NCBI GenBank assembly: GCA_900767465.1
Contig: CAAGAW010000033.1
Span: 1 to 13,558, forward strand
Direction: 5' to 3'
Length of the DNA stretch: 13,558 bases
Source of the DNA: Clostridia bacterium
GTDB lineage: Bacteria; Bacillota; Clostridia; Christensenellales; Pumilibacteraceae
Numbering within the stretch: the stretch's first letter is position 1; each line of letters opens with the position of its first letter. The notes below the pieces were generated by a model. The model saw only the letters and a program-made list of their open reading frames with translations. It did not search any database and was not told the origin of the DNA. A program made the position numbers and the translations under genes. This document shows, piece by piece, positions 1 through 7,292 of this stretch.

Positions 1-2
1 CG

Positions 3-2309
3 ATAGCAAAAGCGAATGCAGAGTTTACCGCACCGACGGCAAAAACCGACCTCGTATACACGGGTTCGGCAATCGAACTTGTTGTCGCAGGTTCGGCAAA
101 TGGCGGCGAAATGCAGTATAAACTCGGCGAGGGCGAATACGACACGACCGTACCCGCAGCGACTAACGCCGGAACTTACACCGTTTACTACAAGGTAATC
201 GGCGACGGAAATCATAACGACGCAGCCGAGGTTCCGATTACCGTAACGATAGCAAAAGCGAAAAACGTCATCGAGTTTAACAAGGATTCCGCGGGTAACG
301 TAACGAGCGTAGATTTCACGTACGGAGAAGATCCTATTCAGAACGCTACCGCAACGAGCGGAGAAGTAACCTACACTTATATTTCCGCACACTGGGAAGG
401 CGACGGAGAAAACAAAAAACCCGTGGCTGACGATGGCAATTTTGCACCTTGGAATAAAACGAACAAAGCCGGTTTGTACTTGTGCAGAATGACCGCCGGT
501 AACGACAACTACGAAACTGTAGAGAAAGACCGCTGGGTTACCGTCTATGCCAGAGAAACCGACGAAAACGGCGTTAAGTATGAATTCGACGAAACTACAC
601 AAACATACGGAGTGTCGGGATATGCAGGTTCTGCAACCGAGGTCAACGTTCCCGGAACGTTTAGCGACGGAGCAAATGGCGAAAAAAGCGTAACTTACGT
701 AAAATCGGATGCTTTTAAGGACACTAACGTTATCAAAAAAATCGTATTTCCTATGTCGGTAACAACGCTTAAAGGACTTGCTTTCTTCAATTGTTCGAGC
801 GTCGAGTATATCTCTATGGCGGGCGTTACGGAGATCGGCGACGGAGGTAACAACCTTACTCATTGCTATAGTCTTAAAACATTGATTGTACACGAAGGCT
901 TGAAAGTTACCGGTCAGTTGCTTCAATCCGGCGACGATACTAAAAACGGCGTTACGTCGGTTTACGTTGACGGCACAAGTAAAATTTCGTATAATGCAGA
1001 TCTGAACAAACTTATTAAAACCGTTTACTACAAGGGCGACGGGGAAAAATGCTTTACGTGGACGACTAACGCCGACGGAACGATCAAAGCGGGTCCCGCC
1101 GCGCATAATTACGGCTCGGACGGCAAATGTACCGTTTGCGGTGAGTACGATACCAAAGGAGTAACTTACGCTTACGCCGACGGAAGTTATTACGTTACCG
1201 GCTATACCGGATCGGATAACGAAGTTACTGTACTCGGAAAATACAACGACGGCGTAAACGGCGAACACGACGTTACATACGTTGCAAACGGTGCGTTTAA
1301 AGAAAAGGCGATTAAGAAAGTGATTCTTCCCGAAAGCGTAACCGATCTCGGCGGCAGCGTCTTCCTTAATAGCAAAAACCTCGCGTACGTCGATATGCGC
1401 GGAGTTAAAAGTTTAATACAGACGAATTGCGCTGCAGGACCCGACGGTTCGAAAGAACGTAACAATAACTTCCTCGGTTGCGGTAGTTTGGGCAATCCGA
1501 TAAAGATTATAGTTGCGCCGAAATTTTTATCCGATGTCGGACAATTCCATGCAAGTTACGCTAATTTGTACGTTTACGGGGCAACGGGTGCGCCTTCGAC
1601 GACCGATATTGCCAACGTTGACGGAAGAATCTACTACATGGGCGATGCGACTAAATGCGGATACTGGAACTTCGATTCGAACGGCAATATCGTAAAAAAC
1701 GACGGTTCGCATAATTTTGCAAGCGGAGTATGCGAAAATTGCGGCAGAATCGAAGATCACGGAGTGGAATACGTATTCGGCAAGACAGGCGAATACTATG
1801 CGGCTGCATACACGGGATCGGAAACGACCGTGAACGTGCTCGGAAAATACAACGACGGCGTAAACGGCGAACACGACGTGACTTACGTCGCAAGCCACGC
1901 GTTTAAAGAAAAGGCGATTAAGAAAGTGATTCTTCCCGAAAGCGTAACCGATCTCGGCGGCGGTGCCTTTATGAAATGCACGAGCCTTGAATATATCGAT
2001 ATGCGCGGAGTTAAAAGTTTAATACAGACGAATTGCGCTGCAGGACCCGACGGTTCGAAAGAACGTAACAATAACTTCCTCGGTTGCACGGCACTGAAAA
2101 CGGTTGTCGTAGGCTCGGGATTCAATTCGGATGTCGGACAGTTCCACAGTACGAATAAACCTAATTTATACGTTTACGGTGCCGAGGGGGCGGGCGAAGC
2201 TCCGTCTACCGGCGATGCGGAAGGCGTGATCGGTAACATCTACTACTACAGCGAAGTAGGGGCGTCCGGTTACTGGAACTATGTCGACGGCGTTGCAACG
2301 CTGCATTAA
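3..2309 (+). CDS. BspA-like leucine-rich-repeat surface protein with MBG/Ig-like repeats (5' end missing)
   Basis: This reading frame is open from the first in-frame codon at position 3, so the gene starts upstream of the window; the ATG at 111 is internal. The visible 768 residues open with an 82-residue MBG/Ig-like sandwich domain (YTGSAIEL, NAGTYTVYYKV). It is bounded by copies of IAKA at residues 1 and 83, so upstream copies are likely. Three BspA-type LRR_5 modules follow, at nucleotides about 560-1150, 1150-1755 and 1755-2306. Each has a GYxGSxxxVxVxGxxxDGxNGE opening, an AFK...I..VxxPxSVTxL LRR core and a YYxGD-like strand. Modules 1 and 2 end in a CxxC knuckle (CTVCG, CENCG). There is no LPXTG motif or C-terminal membrane segment; the tail (YYYSE...GYWNYVDG) is typical of BspA proteins. 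Family knowledge suggests a secreted or surface adhesin or glycan-binding protein; the ligand is unknown. The next gene is a lipoprotein of the same fold. Confidence 0.88.
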   Translation: MAKANAEFTAPTAKTDLVYTGSAIELVVAGSANGGEMQYKLGEGEYDTTVPAATNAGTYTVYYKVIGDGNHNDAAEVPITVTIAKAKNVIEFNKDSAGNVTSVDFTYGEDPIQNATATSGEVTYTYISAHWEGDGENKKPVADDGNFAPWNKTNKAGLYLCRMTAGNDNYETVEKDRWVTVYARETDENGVKYEFDETTQTYGVSGYAGSATEVNVPGTFSDGANGEKSVTYVKSDAFKDTNVIKKIVFPMSVTTLKGLAFFNCSSVEYISMAGVTEIGDGGNNLTHCYSLKTLIVHEGLKVTGQLLQSGDDTKNGVTSVYVDGTSKISYNADLNKLIKTVYYKGDGEKCFTWTTNADGTIKAGPAAHNYGSDGKCTVCGEYDTKGVTYAYADGSYYVTGYTGSDNEVTVLGKYNDGVNGEHDVTYVANGAFKEKAIKKVILPESVTDLGGSVFLNSKNLAYVDMRGVKSLIQTNCAAGPDGSKERNNNFLGCGSLGNPIKIIVAPKFLSDVGQFHASYANLYVYGATGAPSTTDIANVDGRIYYMGDATKCGYWNFDSNGNIVKNDGSHNFASGVCENCGRIEDHGVEYVFGKTGEYYAAAYTGSETTVNVLGKYNDGVNGEHDVTYVASHAFKEKAIKKVILPESVTDLGGGAFMKCTSLEYIDMRGVKSLIQTNCAAGPDGSKERNNNFLGCTALKTVVVGSGFNSDVGQFHSTNKPNLYVYGAEGAGEAPSTGDAEGVIGNIYYYSEVGASGYWNYVDGVATLH
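1235..2087 (+). repeat. Two near-identical LRR module copies, 606 bp apart
   Basis: Blocks of the second BspA module recur 606 bp downstream. They include about 91 identical bases at 1391-1481 and 1997-2087, and long identical stretches from about 1235 and 1295 matched at 1841 and 1901. Identity extends to silent codon positions, whereas the segments between the blocks (about 1500-1760) have diverged. This pattern fits recent duplication or gene conversion of the LRR cores. Confidence 0.85.
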
Positions 2310-2330
2310 TAACCGCAAGATAAGATAAAC

Positions 2331-2385
2331 AAACGGATGATACGCTTTCCGCAAAAAGCGAAAACGGCGGGAAGCGTATCCGTTT
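2331..2385 (+). other. Intergenic imperfect stem-loop between the two BspA-like genes
   Basis: The arm 2331-2350 pairs with 2370-2385 (ggaagcgtatccgttt) as segments of 7, 7 and 2 bp separated by a 3-nt and a 1-nt bulge, with a 19-nt loop. No T-run follows on +, so it is not a classic terminator. It lies 19 bp before the lipoprotein start and could be a partial terminator, an mRNA processing site or a 3' stabiliser that sets different expression of the two genes. Confidence 0.45.
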
Positions 2386-2404
2386 GCAAGCAAAAGGAGT
2401 AAAA

Positions 2405-3406
2405 ATGAAAAAGAACGTTAAAGATCTGGTAATATGTGCGCTGTGTCTCGTTTTCGGCTTGTCTGCGTTTTTACTCACTGGCTGCGGCGAACTCGAGAAA
2501 AAGCCGCGATTTACCGTGGCGTTTGTGCAAAACGGCGAGGCAAAAGCGGAAATAACGGTGGAAGAGGGCAAGAAAGTTTCGGAAACGGACATAGTAAAAC
2601 CTGCTTCCGAAGGCGAGGGCTACGTTACGGAATGGAATTACGATTTCGACGAACCCGTCACCGCCGACAAAACGGTGAATACGACGCATTACACGAAGGG
2701 ACTTGAAATATCCAAGTCGCTTACCGGCAAAAACTACGTCGTTTCCGGTTACGACGGGCAGTCGAAAGACGTGTATATGCCCGACTTTTATAACGGTGGC
2801 GAAGTTACGTCGATAAAAAACGAAGCGTTCAGGAACAACCATACCGTTGTTTCGGTTCGTTTTCCGGCTGCGCTCGTTTCGGTAGGGGTGGAGGCTTTCA
2901 AAGGTTGCGTTAACCTCGTTTCGGTCAATCTGCCCGAAACCGTTACCACGCTCGGTGCTTCCGCGTTCGTCGAATGCGAGTCGCTTGTCGGAATCGTCGT
3001 TCCGCCGCTTGTGACGTCGATCCCGACGAGGTTTGTTCAGGGCTGCAAATTCGATTTTATCGACGTTCCCGAAGGCGTTACGACCATAGGAGAGTTTGCG
3101 TTTGCATGCAAGGCGACGAGAATGGTTTTGCCGAAGTCGCTTCGCCGAATCGACGGACTCGGACTGTGGGACGAATTGCAGACCATTTACTACAAGGGCG
3201 CGGATTACGATTGGGATAACGTTATTTTCTCGGAAAAAGCGCAGAGCGTTTATGACGGCGGCGGAAATCTTGTCAGAGAATTTTCGGTAAAGACCATCAT
3301 TGACAGAATAGAGGCCGCCGGAGACCTGTATTTTTACTCCGAAATCGAACCGACTAAAAGCGGCAACTTCTGGCATTACGAAAACGGAGAGCCGGTTATA
3401 TGGTAA
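2405..3406 (+). CDS. BspA-like leucine-rich-repeat lipoprotein
   Basis: The 333-residue product begins MKKNVKD, followed by a hydrophobic stretch and the lipobox LLTGC (Cys27). It is therefore exported, cleaved and lipid-anchored to the outer face of the membrane. Residues about 28-95 form a linker and strand-rich segment. Residues about 100-265 hold LRR_5 repeats of BspA type (IKNEAF, VGVEAFKGC, LGASAFVEC, IGEFAFAC). The C-terminus (FYSE...FWHYENGEPV) matches the end of the preceding gene's product in style. ATG 2405 is chosen over an in-frame TTG at 2384 because AAAGGAGTAAAA sits immediately before it and the signal peptide starts there. The stop codon overlaps the next start by 7 bp (ATGGTAA), which suggests translational coupling with the cytoplasmic glycan genes. 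A role as surface recognition or substrate-capture partner for the same pathway is inferred from position only. Confidence 0.87.
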   Translation: MKKNVKDLVICALCLVFGLSAFLLTGCGELEKKPRFTVAFVQNGEAKAEITVEEGKKVSETDIVKPASEGEGYVTEWNYDFDEPVTADKTVNTTHYTKGLEISKSLTGKNYVVSGYDGQSKDVYMPDFYNGGEVTSIKNEAFRNNHTVVSVRFPAALVSVGVEAFKGCVNLVSVNLPETVTTLGASAFVECESLVGIVVPPLVTSIPTRFVQGCKFDFIDVPEGVTTIGEFAFACKATRMVLPKSLRRIDGLGLWDELQTIYYKGADYDWDNVIFSEKAQSVYDGGGNLVREFSVKTIIDRIEAAGDLYFYSEIEPTKSGNFWHYENGEPVIW

Positions 3407-4728
3407 CAAACCCGAAGAAAGAAAAAATCGATATATCCGAACTTATCCGCGATGATTTTACGCCATATAAGGAGGGCAAAATCTGTTCGGAAGCGTTTGA
3501 AAAAGCAATCGCGGAGTACTCGAAAATTTACGTTCCGGCCGGCAAATATTATATCGACCGTTCGCTTGTGATCGGATCGGACACGATGATTACCGCTCAT
3601 GAAAACGCCGAAATCATACTCGTAAAGGGCTGTAAGACGTTGTTGCTTCGCAACGCAAGCGTAATCGACGGGTCGGAGCGGAAAATCGGAAGTGACGCGT
3701 CTTGCGACCGCGATATAACGATAAAAGGCGGCGTCTGGGGCGAGGAAAATACCGAACGGCTCGGATACGGTGCAAGCGGTTGTTACGACGAAAACGACGG
3801 TATGCACGGAGTTTCGACCTGCTTTTTGTTCAGCGGAGTAAAAAACCTTACTATCGAAAACGTCGTTTTCCGCTCGACCGCGGGGTTTGCGTGCCAGATC
3901 GGAAGAATAAACGACTTTTCGATAAAAAACGTTAAATTCGAAGGGTGCTTTGCTGACGGCTTGCACGTAAACGGCGGCGTTAAAAACGGCGTTATATCCG
4001 ATCTTTCGGGACACACTGAAGACGATCTTATCGCGCTCAACGCTTACGACTGGGACAATTCGTCAATAAATTTCGGCGCGATCGAAAACCTCGTCGTTGA
4101 CGGAGTGAGAAGCGGCGGCGGAGCGAACATTCACAAGTCGTTCCGTATCCAGGCGGGCGTTTATCCGTACCCGAGCGGAGGGAAAGAGGACTGTTACATC
4201 AAAAACCTGACCGTTAGGAACGTTTCGGGCGTTACGACCTTCAAAATGTACCTGCAAACTCCCGCTTATACCGATTTACCGGAAAAGGAAGTAGGCGTGG
4301 GGCGTATTGAAAACGCGGTTTTCGAGAATATAACCGCCGATACGACTTCGCCGGTCGATCGCCAGCCGAACTATCTCGGAGGCAACACCGTAGCGGGAAA
4401 TTTTGCGACTTTCGAGGTAGGAAGCAACGTTCGCGGGCTTACTTTCCGTTCGGTGCGCGTGATGCTCGATAAGAAAAAATACCCGAATTCGTATTATATG
4501 ACGGTCGGACCTAAGTCTCAATATATCCCAGAAAAACGGCTCGAACTTTTTGACCCTTACGTGACGTGCGAAGCGACGGGCGTTACTTACGACGACATTT
4601 ATATCAACGGCGACAGGGTGGACGATCTTACGCCGTACATCAAAGAAGTTGAGTTTCCTGAACTTTATCCGTCCGCGCTTCCGTTCGGTCGGGGCAGGAT
4701 CGTTTCGAACGGAAAGGAGAGCAAATGA
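3400..4728 (+). CDS. Right-handed parallel beta-helix protein, GH28/pectate-lyase-superfamily-like
   Basis: The 442-residue protein has no signal peptide, so it probably acts in the cytoplasm. The N-terminal part (IYVPAGKYYIDRSLVIGSD) is the usual cap and first coil of pectate-lyase-superfamily proteins. Repeated beta-helix coils follow: ITIKGGVWG, LTIENVVF, FSIKNVKFEG, VISDLSGHT, LVVDGVRS, LTVRNVSG. The segment D186-G-L-H-V-N and E207-D208-D209-L-I-A-L-N resembles the first two catalytic-acid sites of GH28 polygalacturonases, with about the right 22-residue separation. The later GHG and RIK sites of GH28 are not recognisable, so catalysis and substrate remain unassigned. Other beta-helix glycosidase families or a lyase are possible. 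The start ATG at 3400 overlaps the upstream stop and has CGGAGA about 10 nt before it. The stop overlaps the GH95 start (ATGA), so both are made together, probably on the same oligosaccharide. Confidence 0.8.
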   Translation: MVTNPKKEKIDISELIRDDFTPYKEGKICSEAFEKAIAEYSKIYVPAGKYYIDRSLVIGSDTMITAHENAEIILVKGCKTLLLRNASVIDGSERKIGSDASCDRDITIKGGVWGEENTERLGYGASGCYDENDGMHGVSTCFLFSGVKNLTIENVVFRSTAGFACQIGRINDFSIKNVKFEGCFADGLHVNGGVKNGVISDLSGHTEDDLIALNAYDWDNSSINFGAIENLVVDGVRSGGGANIHKSFRIQAGVYPYPSGGKEDCYIKNLTVRNVSGVTTFKMYLQTPAYTDLPEKEVGVGRIENAVFENITADTTSPVDRQPNYLGGNTVAGNFATFEVGSNVRGLTFRSVRVMLDKKKYPNSYYMTVGPKSQYIPEKRLELFDPYVTCEATGVTYDDIYINGDRVDDLTPYIKEVEFPELYPSALPFGRGRIVSNGKESK

Positions 4729-6851
4729 GCGTAATTTACGCAAAAACCGAAAAATGGGACGAGGGACTTCCGATCGGTAACGGTTACCGCGGTAGTATCG
4801 TTTACGGCGGGCAACCTCTTAAAATAACGGTTGACCGAACGGACTTGTGGGATTTAAGACCTAACGAAACCACGCTCGAAAAAGGGTTTAATTACGATAA
4901 CCTTGTAAAGTTGTCGCTTAGCGGCGATCCGATCGTTTGGAAAGAGCGCGAAAGATTGTTTGAAGATATCTTTATGGGCAAGCCTTACCCGTCTAAAATC
5001 ACGGCGGGGAGGATCGAACTCTGCTTCGGTAGTTGTGTAAAAGACGTTCGGTATTCGCTTGATACCCGCGAAGCCAAGGTAAACGTGTACGACGACAAGC
5101 GTCTTATCGCCGAAATTTTTACGCCGTCCGGAATTAACGTCGGGGTCGTGCGGACTTTCGGAAAGTGCGATTTGTCGCTTCACGTCCCAGCGTATCTTTC
5201 GGGTAAACCGCAAGGCGAATCGGGGATAGGCAACAGCGCGGCGGACTTGTCGCTCGGCTATCCGCCCGCAATCGAAAAACGCGACGGAGCTTTCGCTTGG
5301 TACGAGCAGAAAACGCATACCGATTACGCGTTCGGCATCGTGACTTACAAAACCGACAATTTGATTTATTACACGCTCGTTACGACGGACGACGACCGCG
5401 ATTACGTCGCTTTCGGTAAGAATTTGCTCGAAAAAGCCGAGAAAATCGGATATAACGTGCTTTTTGCCGATCACAAACGCGAATGGAGAAAGTATTGCCG
5501 TCTCTCGTCCGTAAAGACGGGCGACAAACTTATAGACGAGACTTACGAGAGAAGTTGGTATTTATTCAACTGCTGTTCACGCAAGGGCGGTTATCCGATG
5601 CCGCTTCAGGGTGTGTGGACGGCGGACAACGATTGTTTGCCGCCGTGGAAGGGCGATTACCATCACGACACGAATACCGAATTGTCCTATCAGTCGTATC
5701 TTAAAGCGAACAGACTCGAAGCGGGCGAAGCGTTTATCGACTATCTCTGGAAACTTAAACCGGCTTACGAAAAATTCGCAAAAGGCTTCTTCGGTGTCGA
5801 CGGACTTTTGATTCCGTCGTGTTCCACGCTCGACGGCAAGCCGATGGGCGGGTGGGCGCAATATTCGCTTTCGCCGACGATGACGATATGGGCGGCACAA
5901 AGCTTCGATGAGTATTATCTATATACCGGCGATGAAAATTTCCTGAAAACCCGCGCTTACCCGTTTTTCAAAGCGGTCGGGCGGGCGATAAATTCGCTTT
6001 TGAAAGAAAAGAACGGCAAACTGTATCTGCCGCTTTCGACGTCGCCCGAAATTTTCGACGATACGCCGAAAGCGTACCTTGAAGCGAATTCGAATTTTGA
6101 TCTCGCGTTGCTGATTTATCTGTATAAAACGCTGAAAGGCTATGCCGAAACGCTCGGTGAATGCTCGGCCGAATATGCGGAAATTCTCGCAAAACTCGAC
6201 GAAATCGCGATTGACGGCGACGGCGCGGTTATGCTCGACAAAACGAAGCGGATTCCCGAGTCTCATAGACATTTTTCGCATCTTATGTGCCTTTATCCGT
6301 TACATCTTATAAACTACGATACGGACGAACATAAGAGAATTTATGAAAGTACGCTTCTTGATCTCGAAACGCTCGGTACGGGACTTTGGGTCGGGTTCTC
6401 GTTTGCTATGTCGGCGCAGATTTACGCCATGGCAAAGAGAGGAAATGCGGCGGGTGAGAGGGTATACCAGTTCTGTAGAGGTTTCGTCGCCGAAAACGGA
6501 TTTCACCTTAACGGAGACTTCAAATATTACGGATACACGCAATGGCACTATCGTCCGTTTACGCTCGAAAGTCTTTTCGGCTTTTGCGACGCACTGCACG
6601 AAATGCTGTTGCAGGATCACCGAGGCTTTATCGAACTTTTTCCCGCCGTACCCGACGAGTGGCGTTCGCGCACGATCGAATTCAAAAATCTTCGTTCGCG
6701 CGGCGGAATTCTGATCTCGGCAAAACTGAAAAACGGCAGACTTACCGCTCTTACGGCGAAATCTCCGTCAGTCCGAACCGTTACGATAAACGGTACGGAT
6801 TATAAACTTAAAAAAGGCAAAAACGTGTTAATTCAGGAGGTAATATGCTGA
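4725..6851 (+). CDS. Glycoside hydrolase family 95-like enzyme (alpha-L-fucosidase/alpha-L-galactosidase type)
   Basis: The 708-residue product begins with the GH95 N-terminal hallmark GLPIGNGYRGSIVYGG (residues 14-29) and DRTDLW. Its (alpha/alpha)6-barrel part has the LQGVW...PPWKGDYH segment (about 295-314), SPE with Glu442 in the place of the general acid, HRHFSH (514-519) and ALHEMLLQDHRG near the C-terminal beta-domain. It lacks a signal peptide, so it works on imported oligosaccharides. Two conserved sites differ from typical GH95: the usual NxN motif reads D315-T-N317, and the usual DGNFGG stretch reads E615-S-L-F-G-F. In the Bifidobacterium enzyme, as I recall, these Asn and Asp residues position and activate the water. 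Specificity may therefore differ, or activity may be altered. The next genes, fucU and fucI, support release of L-fucose or a close analogue. AAAGGAG precedes the ATG; the stop overlaps fucU by 7 bp. Confidence 0.87.
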   Translation: MSVIYAKTEKWDEGLPIGNGYRGSIVYGGQPLKITVDRTDLWDLRPNETTLEKGFNYDNLVKLSLSGDPIVWKERERLFEDIFMGKPYPSKITAGRIELCFGSCVKDVRYSLDTREAKVNVYDDKRLIAEIFTPSGINVGVVRTFGKCDLSLHVPAYLSGKPQGESGIGNSAADLSLGYPPAIEKRDGAFAWYEQKTHTDYAFGIVTYKTDNLIYYTLVTTDDDRDYVAFGKNLLEKAEKIGYNVLFADHKREWRKYCRLSSVKTGDKLIDETYERSWYLFNCCSRKGGYPMPLQGVWTADNDCLPPWKGDYHHDTNTELSYQSYLKANRLEAGEAFIDYLWKLKPAYEKFAKGFFGVDGLLIPSCSTLDGKPMGGWAQYSLSPTMTIWAAQSFDEYYLYTGDENFLKTRAYPFFKAVGRAINSLLKEKNGKLYLPLSTSPEIFDDTPKAYLEANSNFDLALLIYLYKTLKGYAETLGECSAEYAEILAKLDEIAIDGDGAVMLDKTKRIPESHRHFSHLMCLYPLHLINYDTDEHKRIYESTLLDLETLGTGLWVGFSFAMSAQIYAMAKRGNAAGERVYQFCRGFVAENGFHLNGDFKYYGYTQWHYRPFTLESLFGFCDALHEMLLQDHRGFIELFPAVPDEWRSRTIEFKNLRSRGGILISAKLKNGRLTALTAKSPSVRTVTINGTDYKLKKGKNVLIQEVIC

Positions 6852-7276
6852 AAGGAATACCTAAAATAATTTCGCCCGAACTGCTTAAAACGCTTAGCGA
6901 GACGGGTCACGGCGACGAAATCGTTATAGCCGACGGGAATTTTCCCGCCGAAACGTTAGGGAAACGCGTTGTTCGCGCCGACGGAATAAGCGGTACGGAA
7001 ATGCTCGAAGCCGTTATGTCGCTCGTGCCGCTCGACACTTATTCCGATCCGAATTTTATGCTTATGCAACTTACCGAGAGCGACAAGGGCGGGATTAACC
7101 CGACGATTTGGGACGAATATAAAAACATCGCCGACCGTTACGATAAAAACGTGCGCATAGGATTTATAGATCGCTTCGATTTTTACGAGCGCGCGAAATC
7201 GGCTTACGTCGTTATCGCGACGGGCGAAGAGGCAGTTTACGCGAATATAATTCTGAAAAAAGGCGTTATTAAATAG
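6845..7276 (+). CDS. fucU: L-fucose mutarotase (RbsD/FucU family)
   Basis: The 143-residue protein has the family start MLKGIPKIISPELLKTLSE, the GHGDE motif at residues 21-25 (His22), IADGNFPAE at 28-36 and the C-terminal YANIILKKGV. These are standard RbsD/FucU features and the length is normal. The enzyme interconverts alpha and beta anomers of L-fucose so the isomerase receives the form it uses; it acts in the cytoplasm, and relatives form ring-shaped oligomers. The start ATG lies inside the last codons of the GH95 gene with CAGGAGG six bases upstream, and fucI begins 16 bp after its stop. RbsD (pyranase for D-ribose) is the related alternative, but adjacency to fucI and a fucosidase favours FucU. 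Confidence 0.93.
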   Translation: MLKGIPKIISPELLKTLSETGHGDEIVIADGNFPAETLGKRVVRADGISGTEMLEAVMSLVPLDTYSDPNFMLMQLTESDKGGINPTIWDEYKNIADRYDKNVRIGFIDRFDFYERAKSAYVVIATGEEAVYANIILKKGVIK

Positions 7277-7292
7277 CGCAAAGGAGAAGAAT

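Noticed and set aside
2471..3409. Long minus-strand open frame opposite the lipoprotein gene
   Set aside because: It mirrors the codon bias of the + gene, lacks a ribosome binding site and family motifs, and is basic low-quality sequence; several similar antisense frames lie over the fuc genes.
4129..4155. IHKSFRIQ in the beta-helix protein as the GHG and RIK sites of GH28
   Set aside because: Only four residues separate His245 and Arg249, whereas GH28 has about thirty between these sites.
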